Source of the DNA: Candidatus Brocadiales bacterium
Lineage (GTDB): Bacteria; Planctomycetota; Brocadiia; Brocadiales; Bathyanammoxibiaceae
Reading direction: 5' to 3'
Assembly: GCA_030586765.1 (NCBI GenBank)
Contig: JAUQZZ010000027.1
Coordinates: 1 to 15,826 of the forward strand
Length of the DNA stretch: 15,826 nucleotides
Position 1 is the stretch's first letter. Every line of letters begins with the position of its first letter. This document shows positions 13,501 to 15,826 of the stretch, piece by piece. The notes beneath the pieces are model-generated. The model searched no databases. It saw only the letters and a list, made by a program, of their open reading frames with translations, and had not been told where the DNA came from. Made by a program: the position numbers and the translations under genes.

Positions 13501-13971
13501 ATGAGGATAGAAGAAGGTATTGTCAAGACTATTGATAATGGCAGGGCGGTAGTAGAGATAAAAAAGGCCTCTACGGAGGCATGTGCGAGATGTGGCGTCT
13601 GCGTAGCGGCAGGCGATACTATAAGACTGATAGAAGTTGAGGCAGTACCAGGCCTCAGCTTGGGTAAAAAGGTAACCCTCCAGATAGATAGCCCCTCTGC
13701 CTATAAGAGCATGTCCCTCCTTCTATTTCTTCCCATTGTGGCCTTCATTACAGGGTGTATGATTGGAGTCAAGGTGGACTTCATCCTCCCTGAGACCCCT
13801 AATCTGAGGATTGGGCTTTTCGGTCTCCTATCCTTCGCCTTTAGCCTTATTGTAGCCAGCCTTTACGATAGACGTATCAGGTCCAAAGGCTTCCAACCCC
13901 CGGAAATCCTCTCCATAGAGGGCCAGACCTACTACCCCACAGAAGAAGAGATATATGCAAAGGGAGATTAA
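13501..13971 (+). CDS. RseC/MucC-like membrane protein (SoxR-reducing system type)
   Basis: The product has 156 residues. It begins EEGIVKTIDNGRAVVEIKKA, then has C28-x2-C31-G-x-C34 in ACARCGVC, the typical cysteine cluster of the RseC family. Two membrane helices follow (MSLLLFLPIVAFITGCMIGV, about 71-90, and FGLLSFAFSLIVASLY, about 107-122), then a short cytoplasmic tail. In E. coli RseC acts with Rsx to keep SoxR reduced and also affects sigmaE; in other lineages RseC sits beside Rnf genes. Neither Rnf/Rsx nor sigmaE genes are in this window, so its role is open; a redox or metal-linked membrane function fits the cysteines. No good ribosome site is seen before the ATG. The end overlaps the M20 peptidase by 17 bases. 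Confidence 0.82.
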   Translation: MRIEEGIVKTIDNGRAVVEIKKASTEACARCGVCVAAGDTIRLIEVEAVPGLSLGKKVTLQIDSPSAYKSMSLLLFLPIVAFITGCMIGVKVDFILPETPNLRIGLFGLLSFAFSLIVASLYDRRIRSKGFQPPEILSIEGQTYYPTEEEIYAKGD

Positions 13972-15139
13972 CCAGTTCTTCGAGGATCAGAGAGAGGAAC
14001 TGGTTCGTTTGGCCTCTGAGTTAATAGCCGCCAGGACTGAAAACCCGCCAGGCAACGAGACCCTAGCTGTTAGAGTGGTAGAGAGATATCTAAAAGACCT
14101 GGAAATAAGGTATCATATCTTTGAAAAGGAGCCAGGTAGAAGCAACATTGTGGCCAGGATAGGCACGGGGAAGCCTTCCCTTCTGGTGGCCTGCCACCTG
14201 GATGTAGTACCTGCTGGAGATGGCTGGCAGCAAGACCCTTTCCAGGCCATGATACTGGATGGAAGGATATACGGCCGAGGGGCTTCGGACAATAAGGGTC
14301 AGATGGCCGCTAGCATGGTGCTGGCAAGGTTCCTAAAGGAGAGGGAGGCCTCCCTTAAAGGGGAGTTTATCCTGGTAGGTGCGGCTGACGAAGAACGAGG
14401 CTCAAGATTAGGTCTGGAATATCTCCTGAAAGAATGCGAGCTTAAGGCAGACTTTGCCATCATCCCTGATGTATCCTACGGGATGGAAAAGATAGATATA
14501 TGTGAGAAGGGGGCCCTTTTTCTAAGGATTACCTCCTACGGAAGGCAGGCCCACGGCTCAAGACCAGAGCAAGGGGTTAACGCCATATGGAACATGATAG
14601 ACCTACTCCTTGAGCTCGGGGACATGCCCTTCAAGGTTACCTCTCATCCCCTCTTCACACCGCCTACCCTTAATCTGGGAACCATCCAGGGAGGTGCGGC
14701 CAGGAACATAGTGCCTGGTAAGTGCCAGGTAGGCATAGATATCCGCTATCTTCCTGGTGAGACCAAAGAGGATATACTGGAAAGGGTTCAGGCCCTGATA
14801 AAGAAGGTAGAATCCGCCTCAGGTGGACAGGCTAGGTTTGAACTCCAGGTGGAGTCCCATCTAAACCCCTCTCAAGTACCCCTTGATAACCCACTGGTGG
14901 AACTAATAGGTAGACATACGGAGGCCGTGTTGGGACAGAGGCCTGAGATCATGGGCCTTTCTGGGGCAACAGTAACCAAGCAACTCCTGGAGAAGGGCAT
15001 AACAGCGGTGGGCTTCGGCCCAGGGGATGAGGACCAGGCCCATATTGCCAACGAGTCTATAGAGGTACAGCAACTCGTAGATTTTGCCAAGGTTATGGCC
15101 CTGCTAAGCCTGGAACTCCTGGGTGGGGATAAAGAGTAG
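13955..15139 (+). CDS. M20 family metallopeptidase (ArgE/DapE-like)
   Basis: The product has 394 residues and is a two-zinc amidohydrolase or carboxypeptidase of the cytoplasm. All expected residues are present: H81 and D83 in CHLDVVPAGDGW, the bridging D112 in YGRGASDNKG, the catalytic E146 and ligand E147 in ADEERGS, D172 in IIPDVSYG and H363 in DEDQAHIANES. The lid domain histidine is in GRQAHGSRPEQGVNAI. The family includes DapE, ArgE and dipeptidases; the GW-x2-DPF and ASDNKG wording is closest to the ArgE/DapE group, but the substrate cannot be named. No lysine or arginine pathway genes are nearby. The ATG lies inside the RseC-like gene (17-base overlap). The TAG stop is part of the REP hairpin that begins at 15136. 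Confidence 0.92.
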   Translation: MQREINQFFEDQREELVRLASELIAARTENPPGNETLAVRVVERYLKDLEIRYHIFEKEPGRSNIVARIGTGKPSLLVACHLDVVPAGDGWQQDPFQAMILDGRIYGRGASDNKGQMAASMVLARFLKEREASLKGEFILVGAADEERGSRLGLEYLLKECELKADFAIIPDVSYGMEKIDICEKGALFLRITSYGRQAHGSRPEQGVNAIWNMIDLLLELGDMPFKVTSHPLFTPPTLNLGTIQGGAARNIVPGKCQVGIDIRYLPGETKEDILERVQALIKKVESASGGQARFELQVESHLNPSQVPLDNPLVELIGRHTEAVLGQRPEIMGLSGATVTKQLLEKGITAVGFGPGDEDQAHIANESIEVQQLVDFAKVMALLSLELLGGDKE

Positions 15140-15166
15140 GGGCGACCCGGCGCGGGTCGCCCCTAC
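15136..15166. repeat. Left REP hairpin
   Basis: Perfect 14-base arms, GTAGGGGCGACCCG (15136-15149) and its complement (15153-15166), lie around a 3-base loop. The TAG of the left arm is the stop codon of the M20 peptidase. Confidence 0.9.
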
Positions 15167-15195
15167 ATTGTGCAGATGGGACGCCCCTAAATAAG

Positions 15196-15759
15196 ATGGC
15201 ATGCTACCCTGGCAAACACCACCGCCGTTCGATCAGGTTAAAGGGGTACGACTATTCTCAGAAGGGGGCTTATTTTATAACGATATGTATACATAAGAAG
15301 AAATGTATTTTAGGAAATGAGAATAGTGGCAAGGTAACATTGAACGAAATTGGTCAAATGGTGCAAAAGACGTGGGTTGAACTACCAACGCATTATGTAG
15401 GTGTAGATATAGACGAATTCGCTATTATGCCAAATCATTTACACGGGATAATAATATTAACTGTAGGGGCAGGCCCCCGTGCCTGCCCTGAAGAAAAAGG
15501 GCAACCACAGGGGGTTGCCCCTACAACGATATTATCGCTGCCTGATGTGATGCACCGTTTTAAATCTTTGACGACAAGAAGATATATCGAAGGTGTAAAA
15601 CAAAATAACTGGGAACCGTTTAAAAAACATTTCTGGCAACGCAATTATTACGAACATGTTATCCGAAATGAAGAGGATTTGAATCAAATCAGAGAATACG
15701 TGATTACCAATCCCCTGAAATGGGCAATGGACAGCGAAAATCCGAATAACTGTCTGTAG
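15196..15759 (+). CDS. REP-associated tyrosine transposase (RAYT, Y1/IS200-like HUH)
   Basis: The 187-residue protein belongs to the Y1 HUH single-strand transposase/nuclease superfamily. It begins GKHHRRSIRLKGYDYSQKGA then YFITICI, the usual RAYT start. The HUH motif is MPNHLHGI (H81, H83) and the catalytic tyrosine is in FWQRNYYEHVIRNEEDL (Y151 or Y152). The end reads IREYVITNPLKWAMDSENP. RAYTs cut and rejoin REP hairpins on single-stranded DNA and are usually single-copy, resident genes rather than multi-copy IS elements. Between the HUH strand and the next helix the protein has a stretch of about 22 residues (GAGPRACPEEKGQPQGVAPT) coded by REP DNA. The TAG stop belongs to the right REP hairpin. 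No ribosome site is evident before the ATG. The residues needed for activity look intact. Confidence 0.92.
   Translation: MACYPGKHHRRSIRLKGYDYSQKGAYFITICIHKKKCILGNENSGKVTLNEIGQMVQKTWVELPTHYVGVDIDEFAIMPNHLHGIIILTVGAGPRACPEEKGQPQGVAPTTILSLPDVMHRFKSLTTRRYIEGVKQNNWEPFKKHFWQRNYYEHVIRNEEDLNQIREYVITNPLKWAMDSENPNNCL
15462..15525. repeat. REP pair inside the RAYT reading frame
   Basis: The outer arms TGTAGGGGCA (15462-15471) and TGCCCCTACA (15516-15525) enclose two hairpins: GGGCAGGC/GCCTGCCC (15467-15474 with 15481-15488) and GGGCAACC/GGTTGCCC (15499-15506 with 15513-15520). The whole block stays open in the RAYT frame and codes about residues 89-110. Confidence 0.85.
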
Positions 15760-15822
15760 GGGTGACTGCTGGGTCACCCCTACAGGGGGCATCCGCCTGG
15801 GGCGGACAACGTGCCCCCTACA
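15755..15822. repeat. Right REP hairpins, one holding a TCCGCC palindrome
   Basis: The first hairpin has perfect 12-base arms, TGTAGGGGTGAC (15755-15766) and GTCACCCCTACA (15773-15784); its TAG is the RAYT stop codon. The second pairs AGGGGGCA (15784-15791) with TGCCCCCT (15812-15819), and its loop carries TCCGCC-TGG-GGCGGA (15792-15806), a copy of the other repeat family. Confidence 0.85.
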
Positions 15823-15826
15823 AGGA

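Larger units (their letters stand above)
15136..15822 (+). mobile_element. RAYT with flanking REP hairpins (REPtron-like unit)
   Basis: A complete REP-associated tyrosine transposase gene is bracketed by GTAGGGG-type hairpins: one at 15136-15166 and two at 15755-15822. All share the GTAGGGG-x-G / C-x-CCCCTAC ends. This is the expected layout of a RAYT and the REPs it acts on. Outer limits are uncertain because the window ends 4 bases after the last arm. Confidence 0.7.

Noticed and set aside
15136..15822. Repeated hairpins read as a CRISPR array
   Set aside because: There are no equal-length repeats with regular spacers and no cas genes; the units are REP hairpins around a RAYT.
1..15826. 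A new multi-gene defence or biosynthetic system
   Set aside because: Apart from hicBA and the RAYT, the recognisable genes are housekeeping or electron-transfer genes; no cluster of unknown genes with nuclease, ATPase or synthase marks is seen.

Overview
The window is bacterial DNA, probably chromosome from an uncultured anaerobic or micro-oxic lineage. Genes have strong Shine-Dalgarno sites, sigma70-type promoters and hairpin terminators, and arginine and isoleucine are often coded by AGG/AGA and ATA. Three exported mono-haem cytochromes c, a DUF4416 gene, a remnant of an archaeal-type ATP-dependent DNA ligase, TldD/TldE and a RAYT fit a Planctomycetota/Brocadiales-like or similar deep-branching genome. 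That placement is inference from gene content; the sequence alone does not fix it.

Layout. Bases 2-199 are the end of a cysteine hydrolase, facing a cytochrome gene across a two-way terminator. Bases 409-1977 (minus) carry one class I and two class II cytochromes c. Divergent from them is a tight operon: proS, DUF4416, ndk (2138-4942), followed by pssA. Bases 5827-6347 (minus) are a dead DNA ligase gene with an internal deletion and a frameshift. Next come a hicBA toxin-antitoxin pair (6550-7066, minus) with a duplicated overlap region, and an MTHFS-like gene (7154-7750, minus). Bases 7951-12231 (plus) hold a Tat-exported DUF362 protein and the tldD-tldE pair. Bases 12325-12661 are a free-standing ferredoxin unit with a near-ideal promoter and terminator. 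A 41-residue ribosomal protein L34 gene (rpmH, TTG start) lies on the minus strand at 12660-12785, divergent from an HU/IHF gene. An RseC-like membrane protein overlaps an M20 peptidase gene (13501-15139). The right end is a REP-associated tyrosine transposase (RAYT) with matching REP hairpins on both sides and inside its own reading frame.

Two short-palindrome families mark the window. One is TCCGCC-NNN-GGCGGA, dispersed between genes and once inside proS. The other is the GTAGGGGC...GCCCCTAC hairpin family around the RAYT. I see no CRISPR array, tRNA, rRNA, phage module or clearly new multi-gene system. The most interesting items are the RAYT/REP module that supplies stop codons and coding sequence, the collapsed ligase gene, the rearranged hicBA junction, the isolated rpmH and the proS-DUF4416-ndk coupling.
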